This document shows, in pieces, positions 1 through 11,012 of a stretch of DNA of 64,000 bases. Under the pieces are notes generated by a model. It was not told where the DNA came from and ran no database searches. It saw only the letters and a list, made by a program, of their open reading frames with translations. This DNA comes from Hypoxylon rubiginosum (Eukaryota > Ascomycota > Sordariomycetes > Xylariales > Hypoxylaceae): positions 248,001-312,000 of the forward strand of contig CADCXA010000001.1 of assembly GCA_902806565.1 (NCBI GenBank), read 5' to 3'. The position numbers were made by a program, and so were the translations under genes. Positions within the stretch are counted from its first letter, which is position 1; each line of letters begins with the position of its first letter.

Positions 1-301
1 ATACATGGCGGAGTCTGATGGAATCTAGTCTTCACGCACAGGTCTCGACAACTTCGGTGAAGCTTTCTAAGGCATCGCTCGTCGTAGCATCAAAGCCTAT
101 GTGATTGAGTACAAGACCGATAGATCGTCGGAGACCATCTCTGCCCAGGTCAGGGAATTTCACAACCTCGCAAGGTTTCTCGGGTGATATTATCTCGATC
201 GGCATGGTGGATTGTGATTCGGAATCAGCGGTTCTCTGTCGCTTAGACTGAAGGTCCTCGTTTAACGCGCCGTCGCTGGGACGCTTCCGAACGTTATCCA
301 T
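1..301 (-). CDS. TAF8-like TFIID subunit, 5' end only (Bromo_TP histone fold)
   Basis: The gene runs off the left edge, so only the first exon (301..40) is present. The start at 301 (MDNVRKRPSD) is preferred over an in-frame ATG 39 bases upstream because the basic, disordered N-terminus begins there. Residues 1-50 are low complexity with a KRQR cluster that could be a nuclear signal. From about residue 57 the sequence LRRSIGLVLNHIGFDATTSD followed by ALESFTEVVET resembles the start of the bromodomain-associated histone fold found in TAF8 and TAF3. The N-terminal extension favours TAF8. A donor GTGCGT at 39..34 explains why the frame hits a stop at 32-34: that stop lies in the intron. The family acts in the TFIID complex in RNA polymerase II promoter recognition. 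The rest lies outside the window, so the TAF8 call is moderate. Confidence 0.6.
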
Positions 302-1488
302 GATGCCGGAATGACTTGGTGTATGTAGTGCCCAAGACAAACGGATGGATATAATTTGCTATAGGGATGGCCAAGTATAGCCGAAGGTAGAGTCGAAGGA
401 GGCACGGTGTATTCAGTTACGAGTCCCTTGAGCTTCTTTATTGAATATTAGCTGAGATCTTCTCGAGTCGCTAAAGAAGGGGCATGAGTAACGAGGAAGA
501 GTGTATGTAGAGATGATTGTGAACAGGAGAAGTTGGGATTTTCTTTTTCTTAAATAACTAGGCGCGTAAAGTGGTTGCCGTTGGAAACAAATGTACCTGA
601 GTGAGCTGTTGCTAGGGCGCAAAGAACGATGCCTTGTTAGACAGGGAAGGTAATGATGAGAAACGCGATTCTGCGGAACTGTTTGATGAAAAATATCTGC
701 ACGTAAACTATCGGTGCTCCTTCCCACCAGGAAGAGATCGAGAAGGTTATGCACCGAGCTTGCTGAAGCTTGAGCAACTACTTTACATAGTAGGATACAA
801 GAAGAGAGGACCGAGAGACGCGGCAGCGTAAATTAAAGCGGGTCGACGTTGAGTGGCTGCTCGAGCACTAGCGGCGTTTTAGGTGTGGCTCAATTGCCCC
901 TCCACTGTCTTGGCTGCATTTGGTTTTATAGCGGGGTCGGTGCGGCTGAAGCTGGTCGACTCGAACCTCGGAAAAATTGAGTGTATCGTGAAATGAGTTG
1001 GCGGATTATCAAATTCATCATGAGTTGCCTCAATAGAAGAAGAAAAAGAAGATTCTAATCGTCATAACATACATGATAATTTTTCTTCTCAGCCTCTTCC
1101 TCCTAGCCATTGGCATCGTCCTTATGTGATTTTGGATTTTGACTGTTGTGGATTGTGAGTGTTCGTAGGTATCTGTTTGTAGTATCAGAGGTTTGTTTAA
1201 AATCTGAAAATTCCGTCGCACTCGCTTATGGCAGCTACAACGAGATGTTAAGCCATAAATTTTAATTAACGCTTAAATTAGCTACAAAATAATAAAATCT
1301 CTGGGCTAACCATCAACCGAAATGATTCCACCAATAGTTCATCTCTGCTAAGGTTCCACGGAGTTCAATTCGTAGTACAAAAATCCTAGGTTACCTGGCT
1401 TATATTATCTTTCCTTAGAAAGAGGACTTTATAAAACTGGGAATATCATCAAAAGGGGCACGATACAATTAGGCGCAATCGACCAACG
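302..1488. other. Intergenic region between TAF8-like and LRR-kinase genes
   Basis: No gene is supported here. An open frame at 634..831 (+) has neither a recognisable family nor splice signals that extend it. The segment 1240-1300 is AT-rich. The 3' part should hold the promoter of the LRR-kinase gene. Confidence 0.5.
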
Positions 1489-2907
1489 ATGCACCCGAAG
1501 GCGAATCATGCAATTGGAGAAGCACAAGATGAGGAGACTACAAAGCTAAAGCTGTCCAAGCCCCTAAATCGCTTTCCAATAGAAATCTTCGACCTAGCCA
1601 GCTCCCTAGAGCACCTCGACCTCTCAGGTACCGGCCTGTCTACCTTGCCCGAAGACTTCGGCCGCCTAGCAAAGCTCAAGATCGCCTTCTTCTCCCACTG
1701 CCGCTTCGCCGTCTTCCCCAGGCAGCTGGCGGCATGCCCCGAGCTGGAGATGGTCGCCTTCCGGGACAACCAGATGGCCGAGATCCCGGAGGACTCCCTG
1801 CCGCCGCGGCTGCGCTGGCTGATCCTGACGAACAACCGGATAGGGTCGCTGCCCAGGAGCGTCGGCAGGTGCTGGCGTCTACAAAAGTGCATGTTGGCGG
1901 GAAACAAACTACGCTGCCTGCCGGACGAAATGGCCGCATGTAGGAAGCTAGGCCTGCTGCGGCTCTCGGCCAATCGCGTGGAAGAGCTGCCCAGCTGGCT
2001 CTTCGACCTACCGGAGCTCGCCTTTCTTTCATTCGCCGGGAATCCGTGCTGCTCCTCGAAGGATGGCGGCCGTGGCACCATCCCCCCCTTCAGTCCACTA
2101 CCCGAGGTCAGCTGGGCGGATCTCGACGTCTACGACATGCTAGGCGAGGGCGCGTCGGGCGTCATATCGAAGGGGTTGTGGAACGGCGTCGACAACCCGC
2201 AGGAGGTGGCCGTCAAGCTATTCAAGGGGGACGTCACGAGCGACGGCACGCCGGCCGACGAGATGCGCGCGTGCATCGCGGCGGGATCGCACGCCAACCT
2301 CATCGACCCGCTGGGCAGGATACACGGTCACCCGCACAAGGAAGGACTCGTCATGCAGCTCGTGCCGCCGCACTTCCAGACCTTGGGCCGCCCGCCGTCC
2401 CTGCAGAGCTGCACGAGGGACTGCTTCCCGCGGGAGGAGACCAGACGACTGACTACGCGTCAGGGCCTGCGGATCCTCCAGGGGGTCGCCGCCGCGGCCT
2501 GCCACCTGCACGAGCGCGGCGTAGCGCACGGCGACCTGTACGCGCACAACGTACTCTACAGTAGCGAGGAGGAGGAGGAGGAAGGAGACGGGCACGCGCT
2601 GCTCGGGGACTTCGGGGCCGCGTCCGTATATACGACCTTATCGTCATCATATCACGGCAGCAGGGTGGAACGGCTCGAGGTGCTCGCGTTCGCCCACCTG
2701 GTGGAAGACGTCTGGGGCGTTACTAAGCCTAACAACTTGGACGAGCGGGAACGCAGGGTGGCGACGCAGCTCGCGGCTCTGCACCGACGCTGCTCGGGTC
2801 CGGTAGGATTTGAGCGACCAGGCTTCGGCCAGATCCATCGGCAGTTGAGCGAGATGCGTCAGCAGCTAGTTGCTCCATGCAGCAGACGTGCTGGCGTGCC
2901 GTCGTAG
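1489..2907 (+). CDS. Leucine-rich-repeat protein kinase of bacterial type, intronless
   Basis: The predicted protein has 472 residues. Residues about 35-185 are LRR units with the pattern LxxLxLxxNxLxxLP (for example LILTNNRIGSLP at 111-122 and LRLSANRVEELP at 157-168). Residues about 212-410 are a kinase fold: glycine loop GEGASG (219-224), AVK lysine 243, a candidate alpha-C glutamate 258, catalytic loop HGDLYAHN (347-354, Asp349 and Asn354) and GDFGAAS with Asp374. The catalytic loop has HGD in place of HRD. The segment SLQSCTRD (304-311) between the lobes is, from memory, typical of a bacterial LRR-kinase family common in Proteobacteria. The LRR-kinase order without signal peptide or membrane segment also fits that family and not plant receptor kinases. 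There is no intron, and the body is GC-rich next to AT-richer flanks. It is probably a soluble Ser/Thr kinase; its substrate is unknown. The acidic run at 359-365 looks like a local expansion. Confidence 0.85.
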   Translation: MHPKANHAIGEAQDEETTKLKLSKPLNRFPIEIFDLASSLEHLDLSGTGLSTLPEDFGRLAKLKIAFFSHCRFAVFPRQLAACPELEMVAFRDNQMAEIPEDSLPPRLRWLILTNNRIGSLPRSVGRCWRLQKCMLAGNKLRCLPDEMAACRKLGLLRLSANRVEELPSWLFDLPELAFLSFAGNPCCSSKDGGRGTIPPFSPLPEVSWADLDVYDMLGEGASGVISKGLWNGVDNPQEVAVKLFKGDVTSDGTPADEMRACIAAGSHANLIDPLGRIHGHPHKEGLVMQLVPPHFQTLGRPPSLQSCTRDCFPREETRRLTTRQGLRILQGVAAAACHLHERGVAHGDLYAHNVLYSSEEEEEEGDGHALLGDFGAASVYTTLSSSYHGSRVERLEVLAFAHLVEDVWGVTKPNNLDERERRVATQLAALHRRCSGPVGFERPGFGQIHRQLSEMRQQLVAPCSRRAGVPS

Positions 2908-5900
2908 TCGCAGTCTGCGGATGCTACGTACGGCATATAATACAACGCCAGCTAAGAAAGACAAGGGAAAGGAACACAAAAAAAAAAAAAACTGACAAGT
3001 TTCGTTTGGTCAATCTTCTTCCTTGTGGGACCCTTGAGAACCGCAATTTTCGGGCTTTGAAAAAAAAAAAAGAATCGGGATTTAACCCAAAGGCTAAACC
3101 CTGAGAGAGGAACCCCATCGGAAATACCCTACAACGTAATTGTCAGATCCGAGTGGTGCTTTGTCTGGGTCCTGATATCTGATATCTGCTTTGCTGGGCC
3201 CTGGCCATGCTGCTATTTTACTGTACGGCATGGGGTGGCAGGCAGGCAAGGCAGGGTGGTGAACGTTTCCCGGCAGGCAATGGGAATATGTACATACATA
3301 TGTACGTCTAAGCGGCCAGGGGCAAGGGGGTGCTTCAAGCTCGAGAAACGCGACCCGACGATGATCAGTACCGTGGTGTGTGTAAGGAAACAAGAGATTG
3401 ACTACCTAGTTGGGAGCTTTTGGAACGAAATCCACCTATAATCATCTATACCCTAGACAATAGAATAGAATTTTATCACGTCATCTACCACATGGAAGCT
3501 TGACGACCCGGCGGGATATGTATAAATGTTGTGTTTCCGCTTGGTTGCCGGCCGGTCAGCCGGCTCGTCATTTAATACGAATTCCAGTACACTCACTCGC
3601 CTGTATTGGAAGATGCCGCCTATTGTAAGCCGTTCGCAGCGAGCGGAGACGGGTACCAAACTTGCTCGCTGCTAAGGGCAAATGAATACTCGGACATAAT
3701 CATAATTCGACGGCTGAAGACAAAGCCTTCCAACAATGTGATGAATCGGATAGCTGCTACGTCTTGTGTGGCCGGTGTTTCGTAATCATCGTGAAATAGT
3801 GCGGCCGCCCAGCCGATTCTTACGAACCCGTTACGGTTACGAGGATCGAGTAAGAAAACTTCGGCCGAGTCGTCATCGTCGTAACCTCCACCTACCTACC
3901 TAGGTATCAAAGCATCACACTGGCTCGTCCCCTTTTTTCTTTCTTTTTTCTTTTTTTTTCAGCTCCGAACTTCTCACCTCCCTCATTGAGACATGGCCCG
4001 ATCCTCCCGCGGCGGGAAATAACGTAGCTACGGAAGCGCCCGCTCGTACATTTAGTTATTTATTAATTACTACTATGTGCGTCTTGTAAAGGTGCCGTGC
4101 TGTACGAAGTAACCAACAAGGGTTCACCAAAACGTAACGATCTATCGACAGGAGGCTTCTAATCGCAGATCGAAAAAAAGCTATTTTAACACGCGGCTTT
4201 CAGGGAAGATCCAAGACGGACTTGTGGTGTGTATGAATCGTAGGCTTGTGATGTGTGATATGTATGATATGTACGACCACGTATCTATTTGTTTACGTGC
4301 AGAAGCGGGAGCCCGCTCGGGGTAGTATTACCTGCAGGTGTCAGTAGGTAACGCTCGTAACGGTCTGTGTTTGTTTCTCCTTTTTTTTTCTCTTCTTTTT
4401 GCTATTTTCGCTTTTTGCTTTTTGCCATCCGCTCATCTCGCTCCTCAACTCGAACCGAAGCCTGCGGACCTATGAATACCTGGTAAATCGACCACTACGA
4501 GAATAAGGATCTGACTTCCGTCAGCCATTTCCCCTGAAGACCCTGACGAATATCTTACAAAACCCCGCATGTAGCTTATGGCATATCCTGGGTCTGGGTC
4601 TGGGTGGTATGTAAGCTCTTCCGTTACGGATCACGGCTCTCCATCACGGCTTCTCACGAAGGCGATAGATGGGACATGGTCGACATAGGGTCCCGTCGTT
4701 CCCGCAGGATTTCTATGCTGCTGGATTTAGACATGTTATATGCATCCGTCGCATGATAGAATCTTACCAGCGATCCAAAGTCCTACTAGAGGTTTACGTT
4801 TGCGAATTCGTGTACCCTCGATGCCGTTTCCATCGTAATGGTGGTTACCCAACTTATTTAAAACTTGACGAATGGAATGGGTAGGGTAGTGTTAAATATC
4901 TGAGAGGTGTATGTATGGTGAGCTGGCCCGTCGTTTCACTCGCCCAGCGTGGGGTTGGATTTGGAGAAGGGTGCACAGCCTGCATGGTTCTTTTACAAGC
5001 CCTAGCATAACGAGCATGTTAATTTGCAGTACATAGTATTTTGCCTACGTCAGGTAAAAGATGGGAGGTGAGCCAGATAGGGCGGCCAATGACGGCCCGT
5101 GGTTGGCGTTGGAGGACGGGCAAAGATCATGAAGTATCATTCGCGTCAACGTCGTCTTTCATTTATCGAAGTGAGGATTAGGATGTCCTCGTAAGCGGTT
5201 AAATACCGTGCCGCCTCGCGCCAACATACCAGATACCACATGCCATATACTACATACCCGCCGTGAGCCATTCTCGCTACCCTGATATTACCTACCTGGT
5301 ATCAAGGATTTTCAAGTCAAGGCGGAACTCGAGCGGAACTCGAGGTGACAAGACAAGTCGACAAAGTTGTTACTCACCCATCTATGCACAGGCGTGAGGC
5401 TATCACCGGAGATCGTGGGGATCGTCAGGAGCTGCACACCTACTCACCTGCTCACCTACCAGCCTACTCAACCTACAGCACTTTACGCAAGGGGCTGTCA
5501 GCGTCGAGAGCTTGGATCTGGTTGCCTTTGGTCCAGCTTCGATCGATGATAGGTGTTCCTGTCGAATTGAATCTCATCTAAAACAAAGCATAACGCAATA
5601 CGTACCTAGGTATGTACAATCCATCAGGTGATTAATGCCTCACATGTGATGCTATTGCTACTATAAACTATTAAGATATTAAGATAGCTTTTCGACTTGG
5701 CTTCCCTGGGCTGCCTGGCCAAGTGTGAGGGGGATCCTTGGCTCGCGGAAAAGAGCGAGTCAAAAAAGCGAATATAGTCGAGGTGATGGTGTATTATTAT
5801 ACGCCCATCGCCTGCATTCGTATACTGCATTGTAGATCATCGAGCGAACTAACTGATAGCGACGTACGAAGTAGATGTGTAGAAGAAAGGCATGGAGACG

Positions 5901-7958
5901 AGAGACAATAGATCAGAGCATTATAGTCTGATGTGTAGTCGAATCGAGGCAAGCTTGGGGGACGGTCCATCCACAATGTGGATTGTAATCATTGTAATCA
6001 TAGCGGAGAATTTGGCCAGCAGGGAGGATGAAACCTGCGAGTCTTCGATGGAGAGGTCTAGAACAGATTGGCGTAATCACGTTGACATCCGGATCTACCG
6101 CAAAAGATTTAGCACCGCCGATCCGCATTGATTCCCCATAAGATTTCGCAGATTACCGTACCCTCGTAGTCCTCGTAGCCTTCGCAGCCTCGAGGAGCGG
6201 GCTCTTGGCTCTCAGGCTCCTCTCAAGGCTCTGACGTCTTTTGCTATCAAGACTCCGCTATTCACAAGTATACAAGTATGTATTGTACATACCTACATGT
6301 ATGTAGGTAATAGTCCGCCGGAGAAGTCCTACTTAGATCTAGATGTATTAGGCATTAGGTAAACTCCGGACAAAGGAGAAATACTTGTGTACCTATCTCC
6401 TATACCGATACATACTCCAACATGTCCGAATGTCTATAGATAGGCACTTCTTTTTGCAACTCACCTAGAGAGACGATGAAGATATCGGTGGGGTAAAAGA
6501 GGATTCGGGTTCGGGACTCGGCCTTAAAGTGCTGTATAAGTCCAGTATACCTCATCCTCCAGAAGCTGCAGAACTGCAGAGCTGCAGAGCTGCAGAACTG
6601 CGGAATAAGCGCCGTATCTACTATGCACAAACCCATTGACCACTGAATCATCACCGTAAGCCCACAGAGTCCATGGAGCCCACATGTACATAGTATCTTC
6701 AGGTCGACTGGACATGTAACGAAAGGATCGACACTCTATTCCATTGGAAAGGGTTGAGCGAGGTGCAGACACCCCTGGTCTTCCATGTGGTTTGGAAAGG
6801 GCAGGCAATTATTGGCATTTGTTGTTCAAGGATGGGGGGGAAAAGAAGTATGTACTATGTAAGAAAAAAAAGAATGGGGTGAAATGTCACCTAATTCTTT
6901 TTCTTCTTCCAATTCTATGATTATTTGTTATTCTTTTCTCACACCCCTCCCCCATTCCTTCAAATTCCCTTGTCCTTCCACCTCGTCCCCTCTATTTATC
7001 TACTTACACTCCCCCCCTCCCCAAATCTCGAAATACGTACATACTAAAATTCCAACCCCCAAACTTCAAAACCCCATCCGCACATTGCGTTTCTTCTTAC
7101 ATATTATGCATCGATACATCCAGATGTCATCTTCATTAGATGATAGTTGCATAGAAGGCTATTCCTCTTCCATCATCATATCAGGACCCGTTTAGCGACC
7201 CCTTGCCCTTCCTATCTAACCCTGAACCTGGCCCTGGCCCTATCCTACCTGCATACATATCTACAATACATATCTACATACATACATACTTCCTATTTCG
7301 ATCTCTCTCCATTTTCCATCTGTCGTCTGTGACCTGTGACCAAGCATTTACCTACCTTTTCGTCCATATTTGATATAACGCGGTCGAGACTTGTAAGCTT
7401 CTGTACATATCTATATCGATGCCTCACCGTCACCTCACTTGAACACCGGCGACTTTCAGCATCTTACTCTTCACTTATTCGCTACTCGCTCTTCTCCTCT
7501 CTCGTCATCGGCGTCTTGGTCCACCTCGACCGTCAAATCATTGTATTCGCTCTAGCTGACCCCCCGGTTTTTCTTGGTATTGGTGGATTGATCTCCCTTG
7601 GCCCTACAACAATATTTGCCCGAACGCCCACTGCCAAGTCTTAGTCTACAGCCCTAGTGATACAAGTTTCCAGCATAGCAGCCATAGCGGCCATAGCTAG
7701 ATCGTGTTATATGTCACGCCCTTCGTCACCGGCCTCGCAGCGTCCGAGTTCGAGGTCCCTCCCCATCGAGTATGTCGTAGCAACTGGCACCTCGTAAAAA
7801 AGAACAGAAGAACAAAAAGGAGTAAGCATGCCGTCGACCTTCCGTCACTCTCTAGTCTATCGTCCTGACTCATGTGTAACTCGGTAGTTCTTCAGATATC
7901 ACATGCGAGAGACAGACAGGCAGAAAGAGAAGAGTTCTTTAATACTAGTTTCACAGCC
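2908..7958. other. Gene-poor 5 kb interval with a pyrimidine-rich leader at its 3' end
   Basis: I find no supportable protein gene on either strand. The interval has A or T runs at 2979, 3060, 3933-3959 and 4380, two exact copies of the palindrome TACCTAGGTA (3897-3906 and 5603-5612), and a 9-bp tandem repeat around 6563-6602. From about 6880 to 7560 the plus strand is strongly C+T rich with CATACATAC tracts. This is typical of a fungal promoter or 5' leader and probably belongs to the gene starting at 7959. Small frames there (6884..7195, 7147..7332, 7336..7644) would be upstream ORFs at most. Confidence 0.5.
6563..6602. repeat. 9-bp tandem repeat CTGCAGARC
   Basis: Four to five head-to-tail copies of CTGCAGAAC or CTGCAGAGC, each with a PstI-type hexamer, lie in non-coding DNA. 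It looks like an ordinary minisatellite seed; no function is inferred. Confidence 0.75.
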
Positions 7959-10900
7959 ATGTTTCCTATAGACAGGAGTCTTCTCCCGTCCTTGTCGACT
8001 CGTAGGGCGCTAATCGTCGTCGACCCCCAAAACGACTTTCTGGCGGAGGATGGCGCACTTCCCATAAATATTCCTAGGAATCTCCCTGAGCGGATAGCAA
8101 ACTTGGCGACGGCGTTCCGTAAGAGCGGCGGCGATGTCATCTGGGTGTGTAGCCGGTTCGAGAAGTCGAGGTCTACTTTGGACGAGCAAATCCTGACGTC
8201 CGATCGGTCTGGCCTCCGGATCTCAGACACTTCAAGGGGTCGTCGCCGACAAGCTTCACCGCAAATAACCGAACAGCCATGCGAGTGTCCGGAGGCCTTT
8301 CTCACCCAAGAAAGTCCCAAGCTACCGAAATGTGTCCGCCCTGGCTCTTCTGGGATAGATATCCACCCGATCGTGAAAGAAGCAGTCGGACCTAGAGACT
8401 ATTCGGTCGTCAAGTCTTATTACTCAGCCTTTAAATCAGAGCAGCTGCTTCGATTACTGCGTATGAGACTTGTCACCGAGTTGTTCATCTGCGGATCCAC
8501 GACCAACATCAGCATCATGGCTACCGCCGTAGACGCCGCGAGCCACGGATACACCATCACCATAGTGGACGACTGCTGCGGTTATCACAACATACTGCGC
8601 CACCGGACTGCTATCAAGCAGATCTCGAACACGACGGGCTGCGACGTCTTAGCCGCAGAAGATGTCTTGGCCTCCTTGAAACCTAAGCCGAAGCCTACGA
8701 GGAGACCAGGCGACAGGCCGACGACCTCGCCAGGTGGCAGACACTCTAGCGTACGTCGTGCTCGGGGAGAGGATGGTTCCGTTGCATCCTCGGCCTCAGA
8801 TCTCCTATCGTCGTTTAAGAACCTGTCGCTAAGTCCTGGGCGCGCAGCCGATACTCTCGACGTCGAAGCACCTACGCAAGATCCCGCACTGCCGATTCAA
8901 CCCCTGGTGAAGTCGATAAGAGCAGAGTCGATAAAAGCAGAAGACGCTCGAGAATCGCAGACGAGTCAACCGGCCTTGGCAGCAGACGCAGCTGACCTAG
9001 AGAGTCGCAAACCGAGGCCGGAATACGATGAGTCACAAAATAACAGTCGCATTGATACACAGCCACCGGCGACTGATAATAAAGCATCATGTTCACCCGA
9101 AATACAAATCAATAGAGGTATTGTTTCTCAGCATGATTTAGAAGCACCACAGCTCAACAAAGAATCTAAAACAACTATTCCTAGCACAGCTCGATTAAAA
9201 AGCGACGAGATCCTCCCGCAAGCCAAAACGGGGAGCCCTAGTCTCCCAATAAACAACGATTTAAAATCAACAGGACCTACGAGTGAAGCAATGAGCGAGG
9301 GCCGTACAGATAAGAGCCATTCAGAGCCGACAGATGCACCATCAGAGATATTAAAAGCCGATGCTACGGATAGAACAATGGCGCACGAGGATGTAACAAA
9401 GCTTAAGGAGAGTGAGCCCCTTTGCGAGGGCGATACGGCGGTCGTTTACGACATCTTACCGAAGCCGTTGTCCGATAATATCTTCGAGAAGATAAAAAAT
9501 GAAGCGCGCTGGCAACGCATGATGCACCAGGGAGGGGAAGTACCCCGACTCGTTGCTATTCAGGGTGAAGTCGGGCAGGATGGTAGCATGCCGGTCTACC
9601 GCCACCCCATGGACGAATCGCCGCCTCTATTACCGTTCTCTCCTACGGTGCTTGAAATCAAGAAGGTGGTTGAGAAGCAGCTTGGTCATCCTTTGAATCA
9701 CGTCCTCATTCAATTCTATCGCGGCGGCAGCGATTTCATCAGCGAGCACAGCGACAAGACTATAGATGTTGCGAAAGATACATTTATCGCTAATGTCAGT
9801 CTAGGAGCAGAGCGAACCATGTTGTTCCGATCGAAGCGGCAACAGAGAAGCAAAGATGCGACAGAAGCAGACGGGGAACCCGCACCCGCCCCGACCAAGC
9901 GTCGAGTCCAGAGAATAGCACTGCCGCACAATTCATTGTGCAAGATGGGACTGAAGACTAACATGCGATGGCTACACTCCATACGCGCGGATAAGAGGGC
10001 GGATTGTGAGAAGTCAGATGAGCAGTTGGCTTACGATGGCGGCCGCATCTCATTAACATTCAGGCTGATAGCGACCTTCTTGGACCGAGACAGTAAGCTC
10101 ATATGGGGTCAAGGGGCTACGGGGAAGACGAGAGAAGAGGCAAGCCAGGTCGTTAACGGCGAACCTTCGCAATCTAAGGGCATGGTACAGAAGTTCAGTC
10201 AGGAAAACAACGTGTCGGACTTTGACTGGAACGATGCGTACGGTGGGGGCTTCGATGTGTTGCACATCAACTCCGCGCCGCGGTTGTTCCTGTCGTCCGA
10301 TCCCGTAGTCAACATGCGCATCCAGCTCATGCTGGCCGAGTACGGCGTCGACTACGCTAGAGGCAGCATGTCGCCGCTCTTCAGCAACATCAAGAAGGAT
10401 GACAAGAAAGACGGCAAAACTGCTGCCGACGGAGCAGCCGTCCCCGAGGACCTCGCTATCAAATTCGCGGACAACGACTTTCCTAAGACGATTGTCAACG
10501 GCGAGATGGCCATCATGTTGTACCTCGACCGCGTCTACGGCCAAAAAGCCCGAGAGAACCAGCAGAACCCGTCGCGCCGGGATCTCGCCAAGGAGTTTAC
10601 CCGTTTCCAACAGGGCCTGACCCTCTTGGGTAAATACAGAGCCGTCAACGACGCCAACGCGTTCGAGCCGTACTTACGCGTCTGGGAAGAGTACGCGGCG
10701 GAGGGGCAGGAGTTCATCGCGGGCCCGGCCGTGACGCTGGCCGACTACGCTTTCTGGCCCGTCCTTAACGATGTGATCCGCACGCCGGGCCGGGGCGAGT
10801 TCGGCGACGAGGGCGGTTTCGACAACCTGAACAAGTACTACGAACGTATCCGGTCGAGGGAGGCCGGGAAGAAGGTATTGGTCGTCTGCGCTTCCTGCAT

Positions 10901-11012
10901 CCGTAAGAAGCCGGATACCAACGCCCCTACTACCGCCTCTCCTGCGGGTCCGTCGTCAGCTTCGGCATCTGGATCTGGTTCTGGGTCTGGGTCTCTTCCT
11001 TCTCTAAACTAG
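7959..11012 (+). CDS. Three-module protein: isochorismatase-like / AlkB-like 2OG-Fe(II) dioxygenase / GST-like
   Basis: The protein has 1017 residues from the ATG at 7959. An in-frame ATG at 7872 has a poor context (C at -3) and adds 29 residues before the domain. Module 1 (about residues 12-245) is a cysteine-hydrolase fold with LIVVDPQNDF and the loop GSTTNISIMATA. The usual nucleophile Cys is Ser185, so this module may be catalytically dead. Residues about 250-510 are disordered. Module 2 (about 520-715) is AlkB-like: iron ligands His597 and Asp599 (HSD), distal His673, and the 2-oxoglutarate motif RISLTFR (Arg696, Arg702). Module 3 (about 765-985) has a GST-N-like part (SAPRLFLSSDP...IVNGEMAIMLYLDRVYG) and a GST-C helical part (FTRFQQGL...GPAVTLADYAFWPVLND). 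The tail is Ser/Gly rich. AlkB proteins remove alkyl groups from nucleic acids or protein. The roles of the flanking modules are unknown. I recall similar isochorismatase-AlkB fusions in other Pezizomycotina. Confidence 0.88.
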   Translation: MFPIDRSLLPSLSTRRALIVVDPQNDFLAEDGALPINIPRNLPERIANLATAFRKSGGDVIWVCSRFEKSRSTLDEQILTSDRSGLRISDTSRGRRRQASPQITEQPCECPEAFLTQESPKLPKCVRPGSSGIDIHPIVKEAVGPRDYSVVKSYYSAFKSEQLLRLLRMRLVTELFICGSTTNISIMATAVDAASHGYTITIVDDCCGYHNILRHRTAIKQISNTTGCDVLAAEDVLASLKPKPKPTRRPGDRPTTSPGGRHSSVRRARGEDGSVASSASDLLSSFKNLSLSPGRAADTLDVEAPTQDPALPIQPLVKSIRAESIKAEDARESQTSQPALAADAADLESRKPRPEYDESQNNSRIDTQPPATDNKASCSPEIQINRGIVSQHDLEAPQLNKESKTTIPSTARLKSDEILPQAKTGSPSLPINNDLKSTGPTSEAMSEGRTDKSHSEPTDAPSEILKADATDRTMAHEDVTKLKESEPLCEGDTAVVYDILPKPLSDNIFEKIKNEARWQRMMHQGGEVPRLVAIQGEVGQDGSMPVYRHPMDESPPLLPFSPTVLEIKKVVEKQLGHPLNHVLIQFYRGGSDFISEHSDKTIDVAKDTFIANVSLGAERTMLFRSKRQQRSKDATEADGEPAPAPTKRRVQRIALPHNSLCKMGLKTNMRWLHSIRADKRADCEKSDEQLAYDGGRISLTFRLIATFLDRDSKLIWGQGATGKTREEASQVVNGEPSQSKGMVQKFSQENNVSDFDWNDAYGGGFDVLHINSAPRLFLSSDPVVNMRIQLMLAEYGVDYARGSMSPLFSNIKKDDKKDGKTAADGAAVPEDLAIKFADNDFPKTIVNGEMAIMLYLDRVYGQKARENQQNPSRRDLAKEFTRFQQGLTLLGKYRAVNDANAFEPYLRVWEEYAAEGQEFIAGPAVTLADYAFWPVLNDVIRTPGRGEFGDEGGFDNLNKYYERIRSREAGKKVLVVCASCIRKKPDTNAPTTASPAGPSSASASGSGSGSGSLPSLN

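Noticed and set aside
634..831. 65-codon plus-strand frame
   Set aside because: No family, no splice continuation and a weak start context; not enough to call a gene.
6884..7644. Three plus-strand frames rich in Ser, Pro, Tyr and Leu
   Set aside because: They are translations of a pyrimidine-rich leader; no domain, signal peptide or splice logic.
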